Assembly: GCF_016811235.1 (NCBI RefSeq)
Contig: NZ_JAFBID010000006.1
Coordinates: 1 to 64,000 of the forward strand
DNA: 64,000 nucleotides
Source of the DNA: Microvirga arabica
GTDB lineage: Bacteria; Pseudomonadota; Alphaproteobacteria; Rhizobiales; Beijerinckiaceae
Reading direction: 5' to 3'
Below the pieces are notes generated by a model. The model had not been told where the DNA came from. It ran no database searches and saw only the letters and a list, made by a program, of their open reading frames with translations. This document shows positions 18,482-27,514 of the stretch, one piece after another. The stretch's first letter is position 1. The number at the start of each line of letters is the position of its first letter. Position numbers and translations under genes: made by a program.

Positions 18482-18495
18482 ACCGTCCAGACGGT
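18482..18495. promoter_or_regulatory. Palindromic operator between tetR and the RND genes
   Basis: ACCGTC-CA-GACGGT, a perfect inverted repeat with a two-base centre, followed by TATATAAA. It lies ten bases upstream of the TetR start and about 110 bases before the adaptor start, the expected place for a TetR operator overlapping divergent promoters. Confidence 0.7.
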
Positions 18496-18604
18496 ATATA
18501 AATTGTTCCACGGCATTGGCGTCAAGGAAAAGTCGCGTTAATGCCGCACCTCCTTAGTCTTAGATGAGCCCGTTGATACGGGTTCGCAATGTCGGAAGAA
18601 GCCT

Positions 18605-19738
18605 ATGAAACGGCGCCTTGTAGTCGGTCTTGTGTTCATTCTCGCGATTGGCCTCTGCGGCGGCCTGATCTGGTTCAACTTCTTCCGCGACAAGATGATC
18701 ACGCAGTTCTTCGCCACCATGCAACAGCCGGCGCAGACGATCTCGGCTGCCAAGGTCGAGGCGAAAACCTGGACGCCGGCGATCAGCGCCATTGGAACGG
18801 CCAAGGCCGCCAACGGCGTCGAGCTGGCCGTGCAGGTCGGGGGTGTGGTGAAAGAGATCAGCTTCAAGCCGAACGAGCGCGTGCCTGAAGGCAAGGTGCT
18901 GGTCCAGCTCGACGACGCGGTCGACCGGGCTGATCTGGCCAATGTGCAGGCCCAGGTGAAGCTCGCCGAGGCGACCTTCGCCCGCTCCCGTGCCCTGTCC
19001 GCCCGCGGCATCACGGCCGAGGCTACCTTCGAGCAGAACGAGGCCTCCCTGGCCACTGCCCGCGCGCAGGAAGCACGAACCAAGGCGGTGATCGATCAGA
19101 AGGCCCTCAAGGCCCCCTTCGGCGGCGTTGCAGGCATTCCACGCATCGATGTGGGACAGTACCTGCAGCCCGGCACGGTTGTGGCGAGCTTCCAGGATCT
19201 GTCGTCCATGAAGGTCGATTTTACGGTTCCGGAGCAGCGGGCCGGTGAAATCAAGCTCGGACAGGAGGTCCGGGTAGGCATGACCGAGGCGGACCTGCCC
19301 TTCAAGGGGCGTGTGATCGGCAAGGATCCGCGCGTTGATCCGGCAACCCGTCTGGTCTCCGTTCAGGCGCTTATCGAGGACAACAAGGATGGGGCCATTC
19401 TGCCGGGCCAGTTCCTCCACGTGGAGGCGATCCTGCCGGAGCAGCCCAACGTCATGACCCTGCCACAGACGGCGGTTATCACCAGTCTGTACGGGGATTA
19501 TGTCTACACCATCGAGCAGGAAGAGCGGGCGGGCCAGCAGGTCCAGGTGGTCAAGCAGGTCTTCGTGAAGACCGGCCGCCGTCGCGGTGGGGCTCTCGAG
19601 ATCGTATCCGGCCTCAATGCCGGCCAGCAGGTGGTCGCCTCGGGTCAGAACAAGCTGCAGGCCGGCTCGGCCGTCAAGATCGACAACACCATCGATGTGA
19701 CCAAGCTCGACACGACGAAGCTCGCGAGCGGGCAATAG
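18605..19738 (+). CDS. RND efflux periplasmic adaptor subunit (AcrA/MexA family)
   Basis: A 377-residue membrane fusion protein. An N-terminal membrane anchor (about residues 5-27) is followed by a lipoyl half (AAVSVGGVVKEI-like: VELAVQVGGVVKEISFKPNERVPEG in the sequence, shown in part), a short helical hairpin with ANVQAQVKLAEATFARSRAL, and the barrel/MP domains (GGVAGIPRIDVGQYLQPGTVV). It bridges the RND pump and an outer-membrane channel. It shares an operon with the pump gene 23 bases downstream. No outer-membrane factor gene is present, so a channel encoded elsewhere must be used. Confidence 0.92.
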   Translation: MKRRLVVGLVFILAIGLCGGLIWFNFFRDKMITQFFATMQQPAQTISAAKVEAKTWTPAISAIGTAKAANGVELAVQVGGVVKEISFKPNERVPEGKVLVQLDDAVDRADLANVQAQVKLAEATFARSRALSARGITAEATFEQNEASLATARAQEARTKAVIDQKALKAPFGGVAGIPRIDVGQYLQPGTVVASFQDLSSMKVDFTVPEQRAGEIKLGQEVRVGMTEADLPFKGRVIGKDPRVDPATRLVSVQALIEDNKDGAILPGQFLHVEAILPEQPNVMTLPQTAVITSLYGDYVYTIEQEERAGQQVQVVKQVFVKTGRRRGGALEIVSGLNAGQQVVASGQNKLQAGSAVKIDNTIDVTKLDTTKLASGQ

Positions 19739-19761
19739 GCATCAGCCAGTAGGCACCAGTC

Positions 19762-22700
19762 ATGAGTTTCACAGAACTTTTCATCCGCCGCCCCGTCCTG
19801 TCGATGGTGGTGAGCCTCCTAATCCTGCTGCTGGGTGCGCAGGGTCTGATGAACCTCCAGGTGCGCCAGTATCCGGAGGTCGAGGAAACCACCATCACGA
19901 TCACGACGGCCTATACGGGCGCCAGCGCCGACCTGATCCAGGGCTTCATCAGCACGCCGATCGCCAAGTCCGTATCCAGTGCGGAAGGCGTCGACTACGT
20001 GACGACGCAGAGCCGCCTGGGCGTCAGCACCGTGTCCGTGCGCATGCGCCTCAACACGGATCCGAACGCGGCGCTGACCGAAGTCACCTCCAAGGTACAG
20101 CAGATCCGCGCGCAGCTTCCCTCCGAGGCTGAGGATCCGGTGATCATGAAGGGTACGGGCCAGAGCTTCGCCCTCATGTACATCACCTTCGGCAGCACGG
20201 AGATGAACCCGGAGCAGGTCTCCGAATTCCTCACCCGTGTGGTGCAGCCGCGTTTCGCCACGCTCGAAGGTGTCGGCAACGCCGAAATCCTCGGCGGGCG
20301 CGACTTCTCCATGCGTGTCTGGATCGATCCCGTGCGTCTGGCCGCCCGTGGTGTGACTGCCGGCGACGTGGTTCAGGCCATCAGGGCCAACAACTTCCTC
20401 GCAGCGCCCGGCAAGACCCAGAGCGAGTACGTGGCTTACAGGCTCGACATGCAGACCACTCTGCAGACGCCTGAGACCTTCGGCACGCTGCCGATCCGCT
20501 CGAACGGCGATCAGGTCGTGCGCCTGCGCGACGTGGCGGATGTGGAGCTCGGGCCCGAGAGCACGGACACGATCGTCAGCTTCAACGGCAGCCAGGGTAC
20601 CTTCATCGGCATCGTGCCGACGCCGTCGGCCAACCCTCTGACCGTCGCCGAAGAGGTGACGAAAGCCATCGAGGGGATTCGCTCGACCCTGCCGAAAGGC
20701 ATGAATGTCGAGATCGTCTACGATGCGTCGAACTTCATCTCGGCCTCGATTGAGGAGGTGTTCAAGACCATCGGCGAGGCTGCACTCATCGTCGTGGTGG
20801 TGATCCTGCTGTTCCTGGGGTCCTTCCGTTCGGTGCTGATCCCCATCGTGACGATCCCGCTCTCGCTTGTGGGCGTGTGCTTCTTCCTCTATGCGCTCGG
20901 TTACTCGATTAACCTGCTCACCCTGCTGGCCATGGTGCTTGCCATCGGCCTCGTGGTGGACGATGCCATCGTGGTGCTGGAGAACATCCACCGTCATATC
21001 GAGGAAGGTCTCAAGCCGGTCGATGCGGCCATCGTCGGCATGAAGGAGATCTTCCTGCCCATCGTGTCGATGACTGTCACCCTGGCGGCCGTGTATGCCC
21101 CAATCGGATTCACCCAAGGTCTGACGGGCTCGCTCTTCCGTGAGTTCGCCTTCACCCTGGCTGGGGCCGTTATCATCTCGGGCATCGTCGCCGTGACGCT
21201 ATCGCCCATGATGTCCTCGAAGTTGCTGAAGAGTCACGGTGGACAGGGGCGCTTTGCCGCTTTCGTCGACCGCGTCTTCACCCGCCTCGAGAACTGGTAC
21301 GCCCGGCGCCTGAAGGGTTCGCTGGACTATCGCGGCGTGACGCTCGTCATCGTTGCGGTCCTCCTCGGCACCACGGCGTTCATGTTCACCAAGACCTCCT
21401 CCGAGCTTGCGCCGGAAGAGGATCAGGGCGCCTATCTCGGCATCCTGAATGCGCCGAAATATGCCACCGCCGATTATACCCAGGCCTTCTCCAAGCAGTT
21501 CACCAATGCAGCGGAGAAGATCAAGGAGATTGACGACAGCTTCCTGATCGTCGGCATCGACGGCGGCGGCGGCGGCTTCTTCGGCTTCAAGCTGAAGGAA
21601 TGGAGCGAGCGTGAGAAGAAGGGAGCCGAGACCAAGCAGGACATTCAGAACCTTCTGAATGAGAATGCCGGCCTCCAGGCTTTCGCCTTCGCGCCTCCGT
21701 CCCTGCCCGGAGCCGGTGACGGCCTGCCGATCCAGTACGTTCTGCGCACCATCGGCGATTCGTCCCAGGCCTATGAGACTGCCGATGAAATCCGCAAGCG
21801 GGCGATGAAGTCGGGCAAGTTCATCGTCGTCCAGAACTCCATCTCCTACGAGTCGCCGCGGGCGCGCATCACGGTCGACCGTGATCGGGCTGCAGCGTTG
21901 GGCGTGCCCGTGTCCGAAATCGGCAACACGCTCGGGGCTCTCGTCGGCGGCGCGCCGATCTCGAAGTTCGACCGGGATAACCGGAGCTACGACGTCGTCA
22001 GCCAGGTCCGGCAGGAGGACCGCCTCAATCCGGAGCGGCTTGCGGAGTATTATGTCCGTGCGTCCGACGGCTCCATGGTTCCGCTGTCGGCTCTCATCAG
22101 CATCAAGACCGACGCGGCGCCGGCTGTTATCGAGCAGTTCAACCAGCTCAACTCGGCAACCCTGTCGGCCCTGCCGCTGCCTGGCGTGACCACGTCTGAG
22201 GGTCTGGCGACCCTGCGTTCCATCGCTCAGGAAGTCATGCCGCAAGGCTTCTATGAAGACTATGCCGGCCAGTCGCGCCTGGAAATTCAGGAGGGCAACT
22301 CGATCTTCCTGGCCTTCGGGCTCGCCATCATCGTGATCTACCTGGTGCTGGCGGCGCAGTTCGAGAGCTTCCGCGACCCGTTCATCATCATGATGTCGGT
22401 TCCGCTCTCCATGTTCGGTGCCATGATCTTCCTGAACGTAGGGTTGGCGACTCTCAACATCTACACGCAGGTGGGTCTGATCACTCTCGTGGGCCTGATC
22501 ACCAAGCACGGCATCCTGATGGTGGAGTTTGCCAACGAGCAGAAGGAGAAGCACGGGGTCAGCAAGCGCGAGGCCATCGAAGAAGCGGCCCGCGTTCGTC
22601 TGCGCCCGATCCTGATGACCACGGCCGCCATGGTGCTCGGCGTTGCGCCTCTGCTCTATGCCAGCGGCGCCGGTGCGGCTGCCCGTTTCTCGATGGGTCT

Positions 22701-22857
22701 GGTGATCGCGTCCGGCATGTCCATCGGGACTATCTTCACGCTCTTCGTGGTGCCGATGTTCTACACCTTCATCTCGCGGGAGACGGTGCGAGCCCACCGG
22801 GCGGAAGACAGGGCACCCGAAAAGCGCCATCACCATCAGCCGGTTGCGGCGGAGTGA
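19762..22857 (+). CDS. RND efflux permease (AcrB/MexF-type, HAE1 family)
   Basis: A 1031-residue proton-driven inner-membrane exporter. It opens with MSFTELFIRRPVLSMVVSLL and has the two-fold RND layout: twelve membrane segments and two large periplasmic loops. The proton-relay Asp pair is in GLVVDDAIVVLENIHRH near residue 400. The full length suggests a drug or organic-solvent type pump rather than a metal pump; the substrate is unknown. It is co-transcribed with the adaptor and followed by a strong terminator. Confidence 0.94.
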   Translation: MSFTELFIRRPVLSMVVSLLILLLGAQGLMNLQVRQYPEVEETTITITTAYTGASADLIQGFISTPIAKSVSSAEGVDYVTTQSRLGVSTVSVRMRLNTDPNAALTEVTSKVQQIRAQLPSEAEDPVIMKGTGQSFALMYITFGSTEMNPEQVSEFLTRVVQPRFATLEGVGNAEILGGRDFSMRVWIDPVRLAARGVTAGDVVQAIRANNFLAAPGKTQSEYVAYRLDMQTTLQTPETFGTLPIRSNGDQVVRLRDVADVELGPESTDTIVSFNGSQGTFIGIVPTPSANPLTVAEEVTKAIEGIRSTLPKGMNVEIVYDASNFISASIEEVFKTIGEAALIVVVVILLFLGSFRSVLIPIVTIPLSLVGVCFFLYALGYSINLLTLLAMVLAIGLVVDDAIVVLENIHRHIEEGLKPVDAAIVGMKEIFLPIVSMTVTLAAVYAPIGFTQGLTGSLFREFAFTLAGAVIISGIVAVTLSPMMSSKLLKSHGGQGRFAAFVDRVFTRLENWYARRLKGSLDYRGVTLVIVAVLLGTTAFMFTKTSSELAPEEDQGAYLGILNAPKYATADYTQAFSKQFTNAAEKIKEIDDSFLIVGIDGGGGGFFGFKLKEWSEREKKGAETKQDIQNLLNENAGLQAFAFAPPSLPGAGDGLPIQYVLRTIGDSSQAYETADEIRKRAMKSGKFIVVQNSISYESPRARITVDRDRAAALGVPVSEIGNTLGALVGGAPISKFDRDNRSYDVVSQVRQEDRLNPERLAEYYVRASDGSMVPLSALISIKTDAAPAVIEQFNQLNSATLSALPLPGVTTSEGLATLRSIAQEVMPQGFYEDYAGQSRLEIQEGNSIFLAFGLAIIVIYLVLAAQFESFRDPFIIMMSVPLSMFGAMIFLNVGLATLNIYTQVGLITLVGLITKHGILMVEFANEQKEKHGVSKREAIEEAARVRLRPILMTTAAMVLGVAPLLYASGAGAAARFSMGLVIASGMSIGTIFTLFVVPMFYTFISRETVRAHRAEDRAPEKRHHHQPVAAE

Positions 22858-22862
22858 CAACG

Positions 22863-22889
22863 AAAAGGCCGGGCAATGCCCGGCCTTTT
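22863..22889. terminator. Bidirectional rho-independent terminator after the RND operon
   Basis: AAAAGGCCGGGCA, a one-base apex and TGCCCGGCCTTTT form a near-perfect hairpin with T4 on both strands. It lies five bases after the RND permease stop and 50 bases before the end of the convergent Fur-family gene, so it can serve both. Confidence 0.9.
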
Positions 22890-22938
22890 ACGTTTCGTCC
22901 TGAGAGGCAGGTCGGCGTCGATCCTGCCTCTTCTTGCA

Positions 22939-23391
22939 TTATTGAGCGATCTCGCCTTCGACTTCCATGAAGGGGGAGACCGACTTGAAGCCGGCCTGCT
23001 CCGCGGCCTTGCGGACAGCCTCGGCAACCTCGCTCGAATGAACCTCAACGGTTTCGCCGGTCTTCGCATCCACGAACATGATCTTCATCGCGTTCATGTC
23101 CGGCTGACCGTGGGAGATCACGTAAGAGTTCTGAGTGGCCAGGCGGTGGACGAGACCTGCGTCGCGCAGGAAGTCCAGGGCACGGTAGATGGTCACCGGA
23201 GCAAGACGCTTCTTCTCATTGCTCAGGCGATCAACCAAGTCGTAAGCCCCGACCGGGCCACCGCTCTGAACCAGCTCGCGATAGACGCGCTCCCGGATCG
23301 GCGTGAGCCTGAGGTTGTTCTGCCGGCACAGATCGTCGGCACGACGGAGGAGGTTTTCCTCTTCTTCCTTCCTGAGGGCCTTGGTGCTCAT
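22939..23391 (-). CDS. Fur-family transcriptional regulator lacking the usual metal ligands
   Basis: 150 residues from the ATG at 23391 (an ATG at 23400 would add three). The winged helix is clear: LCRQNNLRLTPIRERVYREL, AYDLVDRL and APVTIYRALDFLRDAGLVHRL. The C-terminal half has no CxxC pair and lacks the His-rich metal motif; only HGQPD remains where Zur has a His cluster, and the protein has one Cys in all. It may therefore sense something other than Zn or Fe, or use another site. A 20-base palindrome lies 25 bases upstream of its start. The Zur-type gene is upstream on the same strand. Confidence 0.85.
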   Translation of the reverse strand: MSTKALRKEEEENLLRRADDLCRQNNLRLTPIRERVYRELVQSGGPVGAYDLVDRLSNEKKRLAPVTIYRALDFLRDAGLVHRLATQNSYVISHGQPDMNAMKIMFVDAKTGETVEVHSSEVAEAVRKAAEQAGFKSVSPFMEVEGEIAQ

Positions 23392-23415
23392 GAGCCACAC
23401 TCCTGTTATTACGGA

Positions 23416-23435
23416 ACCTATATATTCATATAGGT
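23416..23435. promoter_or_regulatory. 20-base palindrome, probable operator of the Fur-like gene
   Basis: ACCTATAT-ATTC-ATATAGGT is a perfect inverted repeat of 8-base arms with a four-base centre, in an AT-rich 200-base spacer. It sits 25-44 bases upstream of the Fur-like start, overlapping the expected promoter. Autoregulation is inferred. Confidence 0.65.
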
Positions 23436-23591
23436 AAAATATGGCTCTGACAATGTGCTATCGTTGCGAAAGATGCCAGAACTACACTTTTTTCCTCAAC
23501 GGAAGGCTGATGACAGACATCAGACATCCCGCCGGGAAGCAAATTATCACGTAATAACGTATTGAATGTAATCCAGTTCCAGCGTCCGAGA

Positions 23592-24002
23592 CTACTTGGC
23601 GCAGATTTCGCAAAGTCCCCGGATCTCCACCGTCACCTTCTTGGCCGAGAAGGCGTGATCGTCGCTCCAGTGGGATAGGCGCTCGCTGATATGCGGATCG
23701 GTAAATTCCTTGACTAGACCGCAGCTCTCGCAGATCGCAAAGGCTGCCATATCCTGATGGTCATGAGGATGCTTGCAGGCAACATAGGCGTTCAGGCTCT
23801 CCAGCCTATGGGCAAGGCCCTTCTCGATGAGCTTGTCCAGCGAGCGGTAGACCGTCGGCGGCGTGACGGCTCCCTTGCCACGCATCTTGTCGAGAACCTC
23901 ATAGGCCGAGAGCGGGTTCTGGGCGGAACACAGAATCCGATGAACCCGCTTCTGGGTGTCGTTCAGGTCGTCGAGGTTGTGGTGATGATGCGTGTCAGCC
24001 AT
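23592..24002 (-). CDS. zur: Zinc uptake regulator Zur (Fur family)
   Basis: A 136-residue Fur-family repressor. It has a His-rich N-terminus (ADTHHHHNLDDL), the winged helix (PLSAYEVLDKMRGKG, TPPTVYRSLDKLIEKGLAHRL), the metal-sensing CKHPHDHQD and two structural CxxC pairs (CESC and CEIC at the C-terminus). These fit Zur better than Fur. Zur with zinc represses zinc-uptake genes; none are in the window. The stop is about 200 bases upstream of the metal-ligand-less Fur-family gene. Confidence 0.85.
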   Translation of the reverse strand: MADTHHHHNLDDLNDTQKRVHRILCSAQNPLSAYEVLDKMRGKGAVTPPTVYRSLDKLIEKGLAHRLESLNAYVACKHPHDHQDMAAFAICESCGLVKEFTDPHISERLSHWSDDHAFSAKKVTVEIRGLCEICAK

Positions 24003-24082
24003 CTGAAATCGTTGGTTCCGCCGGGCGTGGTCGCCCTATACGTCATGATTGCGGAAGCGATTTCAAGACACCTGCGCCAATT

Positions 24083-24108
24083 GCCCTGGCGAGGGCACCC
24101 GCCAGGGC
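24083..24108. terminator. Strong hairpin after the sugar operon
   Basis: GCCCTGGCG, an eight-base loop and CGCCAGGGC: a nine-pair GC-rich stem between the end of the Gfo/Idh/MocA gene (24129) and the zur start (24002), both on the minus strand. It has no U-tract on the minus strand, so it could be a processing or rho-aided stop. Confidence 0.5.
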
Positions 24109-24128
24109 CTTCTGGTCAGTAAGCTTTC

Positions 24129-25304
24129 TTAGAGATCCACCCAGGCTGCCTTGCGCTGAGAGGAGCGCACCGCCGCTTCGATGAAGCGGACACCGCGGAC
24201 GCCCTGATCCACCGTCGGGACCTGAAGCGAGAAGGGACTGGGCTCGCGCTTTTCGATCCGCGCCACGATTTGCTCGGCCACGTCCGTATAAAGTTGGGCG
24301 AATCCCTCGAGATAGCCTTCCGGATGGCCGCCGGGGATGCGCGATGCGGCGCGGGAGGCCTCGTCTGCCCCATAGCCGTTGCGGCGGATGGTGCGGGGCG
24401 GCTCGCCAAGTGGGGAGAACGTGAGGTAGTTCGGGTTCTCCTGGTGCCATTCGAGGCCGGCCTTCTCGCCATAGACACGGATCTTGAGACCGTTCTCGAG
24501 GCCGGCGGCTACCTGGCTGCACCAGAGCATGCCTTTTGCGCCAGACGCGAAGCGCAGCATCATGTGCGCATTGTCGTCGAGCCTGCGACCCTCCACGAAG
24601 GTGTGGAGTTCCGCTGAAAGCGACGCGACCTCGTCGCCCACGATGAACTCGGCGAGGTTGAAGGCGTGCGTGCCGATGTCGCCCACGGCCCCGGCGGGAC
24701 CCGAGCGCGCCGGATCCGTGCGCCACTCGGCCTGCTTACTGCCGGTCTCCTCCATGCGGGTGGCAAGCCAGTCCTGCGCGTATTCCACCTGCACGACGCG
24801 GATGGCGCCCAGCTCTCCCGCCTGGATCATGGCGCGGGCCTGCCGCACAAGCGGGTAACCGGTGTAGTTGTGCGTCACCGCGAAGATGAGGCCTGATTCA
24901 TGGGCGAGCTTGGCGAGTTGATCGGCTTCGCGCCGCGTGGTGGTGAGCGGCTTGTCGCAGATCACATGGATGCCGGCCTTCAGGAACGCGCGCGCTGCTG
25001 CGGCATGGGCGTGGTTCGGCGTCACGATCGCGACCGCATCAATGCCGTCCTTCAGCCGCCTCTCGCGGCGGGCCATCTCGTTGAAGTCGCCATAGATGCG
25101 GTCGGGCTTCAAGAGAAGATCCTCGCCTGAAGCCTTGGCGCGCTCCGGGTCGGACGAGAGGGCGCCCGCGACCAGCTCCCAGCGATCATCGATGCGAGCG
25201 GCGATGCGGTGCACCGCGCCGATGAAGGCGCCGCGCCCGCCGCCGACCATGCCGAGACGCAAGCGGCGGTTCAACTTCTGATCCGGAGATCCTGCAATCG
25301 TCAT
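24129..25304 (-). CDS. Gfo/Idh/MocA-family NAD(P)-dependent oxidoreductase
   Basis: A 391-residue sugar or inositol dehydrogenase-type protein. The N-terminal Rossmann fold (LRLGMVGGGRGAFIGAVHR) is followed by the family's VTPNHAHAAAARAFLKAGIHVICDKPLT (cited in part: the CDKPLT stretch is the Lys-Pro signature) and by GAVGDIGTHAFNLAEFI, which carries the catalytic-site Asp and His. It is the last gene of the sugar ABC operon, 18 bases after the isomerase/epimerase gene, so the two probably act in sequence on the imported compound. The substrate is unknown. Confidence 0.9.
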   Translation of the reverse strand: MTIAGSPDQKLNRRLRLGMVGGGRGAFIGAVHRIAARIDDRWELVAGALSSDPERAKASGEDLLLKPDRIYGDFNEMARRERRLKDGIDAVAIVTPNHAHAAAARAFLKAGIHVICDKPLTTTRREADQLAKLAHESGLIFAVTHNYTGYPLVRQARAMIQAGELGAIRVVQVEYAQDWLATRMEETGSKQAEWRTDPARSGPAGAVGDIGTHAFNLAEFIVGDEVASLSAELHTFVEGRRLDDNAHMMLRFASGAKGMLWCSQVAAGLENGLKIRVYGEKAGLEWHQENPNYLTFSPLGEPPRTIRRNGYGADEASRAASRIPGGHPEGYLEGFAQLYTDVAEQIVARIEKREPSPFSLQVPTVDQGVRGVRFIEAAVRSSQRKAAWVDL

Positions 25305-25322
25305 GTCGTGCCCCCTTGTCGC

Positions 25323-26384
25323 TTAGGCTGCGCCGATGCCGAGCATCCGGCGGTTCGCCGCCTCGTCCGTTCCGCCGGCGGCAAAGTCGTCAAAAGCTTT
25401 TTCCGTGACGCGGATGATGTGCGCCTTGATGAACTCGGCACCTTCCCGCGCGCCGTCTTCCGGATGCTTGAGGGCGCATTCCCACTCCAGCACGGCCCAG
25501 GAGTCATAATCGTACTGCGCGAGCTTGGAGAAGATCGCGCCGAAATCCACCTGCCCGTCGCCGAGCGAGCGGAAGCGTCCCGCCCGGTTGATCCAGCTCT
25601 CATAGCCGCCATAGACGCCGATACGGCCGGACGGATTGAACTCCGCATCCTTAGCATGGAATGCCTTGATACGCTCGTGGTAGAGATCGATGAAGGCCAC
25701 GTAGTCGAGCTGCTGCAGCAGGAAGTGGCTCGGGTCGTAGTTGATGCAGGCGCGGGCATGTCCGCCCACCGCATCCACGAAGCGCTCGAAGGTGGCGCCG
25801 TCGTGAATGTCCTCGCCTGGGTGAATCTCGTAGGCAACGTCGCAGCCTGCATCCTCATAGGCATCGAGGATCGGTCGCCAGCGCCGCCCCAGTTCCTCGA
25901 AGGCGGTCTCGACGAGACCCGCAGGGCGCTGCGGCCACGGATATACGAAGGGCCAGGCAAGCGCCCCGGAGAAGGATACGCTCACATTCAGGCCCAGGCG
26001 CTTCGAGGCTTGAGCCGCCATCAGCATCTGGTTGACGGCCCACTCCTGCCGCGCCTTCGGGTTGCCCCTGACTTCGGGGGCCGCAAACCCGTCGAAGGCT
26101 TCGTCGAAGGCCGGATGAACGGCCACGAGCTGCCCCTGCAGGTGGGTGGAGAGTTCCGTGATCTCCAGGCCGTGGGAGCGCACGATGCCCTGCACCTCGT
26201 CGCAATAAGCCTCCGACTCCGCAGCCTTCTTCAGGTCGAAGAGGCGCGCATCCCAGGTGGGAATCTGCACGCCCTTGTAGCCGAGGGAGGCCGCCCAGCG
26301 GCAGATCGCGTCGAGAGAATTGAACGGAGCCTCGTCGCCTGCGAACTGCGCAAGGAAAAGGCCAGGGCCTTTCATGGTCTTCAT
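25323..26384 (-). CDS. Sugar phosphate isomerase/epimerase-family TIM barrel
   Basis: A 353-residue xylose-isomerase-like TIM-barrel protein. Metal-ligand candidates are Glu in VAYEIHPGEDIHDG, Asp/His in CINYDPSHFLLQQLD, the His in IKAFHAKDAEF and the Glu in WAVLEWECAL. Such enzymes isomerise or epimerise keto-sugars or dehydrate inosose derivatives. With the adjoining Gfo/Idh/MocA dehydrogenase and ribose-type ABC transporter it suggests breakdown of a polyol or unusual sugar. The start at 26384 gives MKTMKGPGLFLAQF; ATG at 26375 is an alternative. Confidence 0.88.
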   Translation of the reverse strand: MKTMKGPGLFLAQFAGDEAPFNSLDAICRWAASLGYKGVQIPTWDARLFDLKKAAESEAYCDEVQGIVRSHGLEITELSTHLQGQLVAVHPAFDEAFDGFAAPEVRGNPKARQEWAVNQMLMAAQASKRLGLNVSVSFSGALAWPFVYPWPQRPAGLVETAFEELGRRWRPILDAYEDAGCDVAYEIHPGEDIHDGATFERFVDAVGGHARACINYDPSHFLLQQLDYVAFIDLYHERIKAFHAKDAEFNPSGRIGVYGGYESWINRAGRFRSLGDGQVDFGAIFSKLAQYDYDSWAVLEWECALKHPEDGAREGAEFIKAHIIRVTEKAFDDFAAGGTDEAANRRMLGIGAA

Positions 26385-26457
26385 GGATGAACTCCCGAGG
26401 TGGCGTGGGGAAAGCCGGCAAGGGGAAGCCGCTCGCTCAAGAGCAGCTTGCCGTTGC

Positions 26458-26485
26458 CTCGCCCCTTCCCGAAGGAAGAGGCGAG
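26458..26485. other. Intercistronic hairpin after the sugar-binding protein gene
   Basis: CTCGCCCCTTCC, loop CGAA, GGAAGAGGCGAG: twelve positions with one mismatch. It falls between the binding-protein gene and the isomerase gene on the minus strand. Hairpins here often stabilise binding-protein mRNA so that it exceeds the rest of the operon. Confidence 0.55.
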
Positions 26486-26496
26486 AGCGACGCCAC

Positions 26497-27447
26497 TTAG
26501 AACGGAGAGTTCGGGAAGTAGTGGTTCTTGGCGTTGTCTTTCGTGATCAGCTCGGCGTTGAGCGTATAGGTGCCGCGCATTGGCGCGTTGGTGTAGAACT
26601 GCGCGGCGGTGACGCCCATGGCGGTGGAGATCATGGATGGCGGATAGGACACGTTGGCCGGGGTCATCTTGTCGCCGTCCATGACGCGCTTGACGATGTC
26701 CTTCATGCCGGCGCCGCCGAGAACAAACTTGATGTCCTCGCGCTTGGCCTGACGGATGGCTTCCATGACGCCGAGCGCCATGTCGTCGTCGGACGCCCAC
26801 ACCGCATCGATCTTCGGGTGCTTGGCGAGGTAGTCCTGCATCACCTTGAAGGCATCGTCACGGTTCCAGTTGGCGTATTGCTTGTCGATGACCTTCACGC
26901 CAGAACCTTCGAGAGCCTTTTCGAAATTCGTGACGCGCTCTTCGTCGATCACGGTCGGAATGCCGCGGAAGACGACGACGTTGCCCTGCTTCAGGTTGTC
27001 GACGAAGTACTTGCCGGCGACGCGGCCGAATTCCGGGTTGTTGCCGGCCACATAGATGTCCTGGATCGACGGATCCTTGAGGCCGCGGTCGACGATCGTG
27101 ACGAAGGTGCCGCGCTTCTTGATCTCGCGCATCGGGTTCGTCAGCTCATCCGAGTTGAAGGGCAGCACCACGAGGGCGTCGACCTTCTGGGAGGTGAGAT
27201 CGTCGAGGGCGTTCGCCTGCGCCGCGCCGTCCGGCGATGTCTTCACGATCACCTTCAGCCCCGGATAGCCCTTCTCGAGCTGCTTGGCGGTTTCCTGTGC
27301 GTGATAGACGACGCCGCCGGTCCAGCCGTGGGTTGCGGCTGGGATCGAAACGCCGATCGTCACGTTCTTCTGCTGAGCCGTCGCGCCGGTGGCGACGCCT
27401 GCCATCAGGCCTGCCGCGAGGGCGAACTTCAGTACCGTTGCTTTCAT
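26497..27447 (-). CDS. Sugar ABC transporter periplasmic binding protein (RbsB-like)
   Basis: 316 residues with a signal peptide (about 1-24, ATGATAQQ) and a periplasmic-binding-protein type 1 fold: VTIGVSIPAATHGWTGGVVYHA, ALVVLPFNSDELTNPMREIKKRG (in part) and AVWASDDDMALGVMEAIRQA. This is the ribose/xylose/inositol-type family. It is the third transporter gene after ATPase and permease. A strong ribosome-binding site (AGGGAGGAA) precedes the ATG. The ligand is unknown. Confidence 0.92.
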   Translation of the reverse strand: MKATVLKFALAAGLMAGVATGATAQQKNVTIGVSIPAATHGWTGGVVYHAQETAKQLEKGYPGLKVIVKTSPDGAAQANALDDLTSQKVDALVVLPFNSDELTNPMREIKKRGTFVTIVDRGLKDPSIQDIYVAGNNPEFGRVAGKYFVDNLKQGNVVVFRGIPTVIDEERVTNFEKALEGSGVKVIDKQYANWNRDDAFKVMQDYLAKHPKIDAVWASDDDMALGVMEAIRQAKREDIKFVLGGAGMKDIVKRVMDGDKMTPANVSYPPSMISTAMGVTAAQFYTNAPMRGTYTLNAELITKDNAKNHYFPNSPF

Positions 27448-27514
27448 CTCATTCCTCCCTGGAGGGTTGGTTTTTTAAGCCCTTCGTCCCTTTTCCGGTG
27501 GGCTTAGCCCGGTT

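Noticed and set aside
19819..21117. 432-codon minus-strand frame inside the RND permease gene
   Set aside because: Low-complexity His/Arg/Asp-rich translation, antisense to a clear RND sequence.
27477..27505. AAGCCC...GGGCTT hairpin as a terminator between permease and binding-protein genes
   Set aside because: On the transcribed minus strand it is followed by A residues, not U, and the stem has only six pairs with a long loop.
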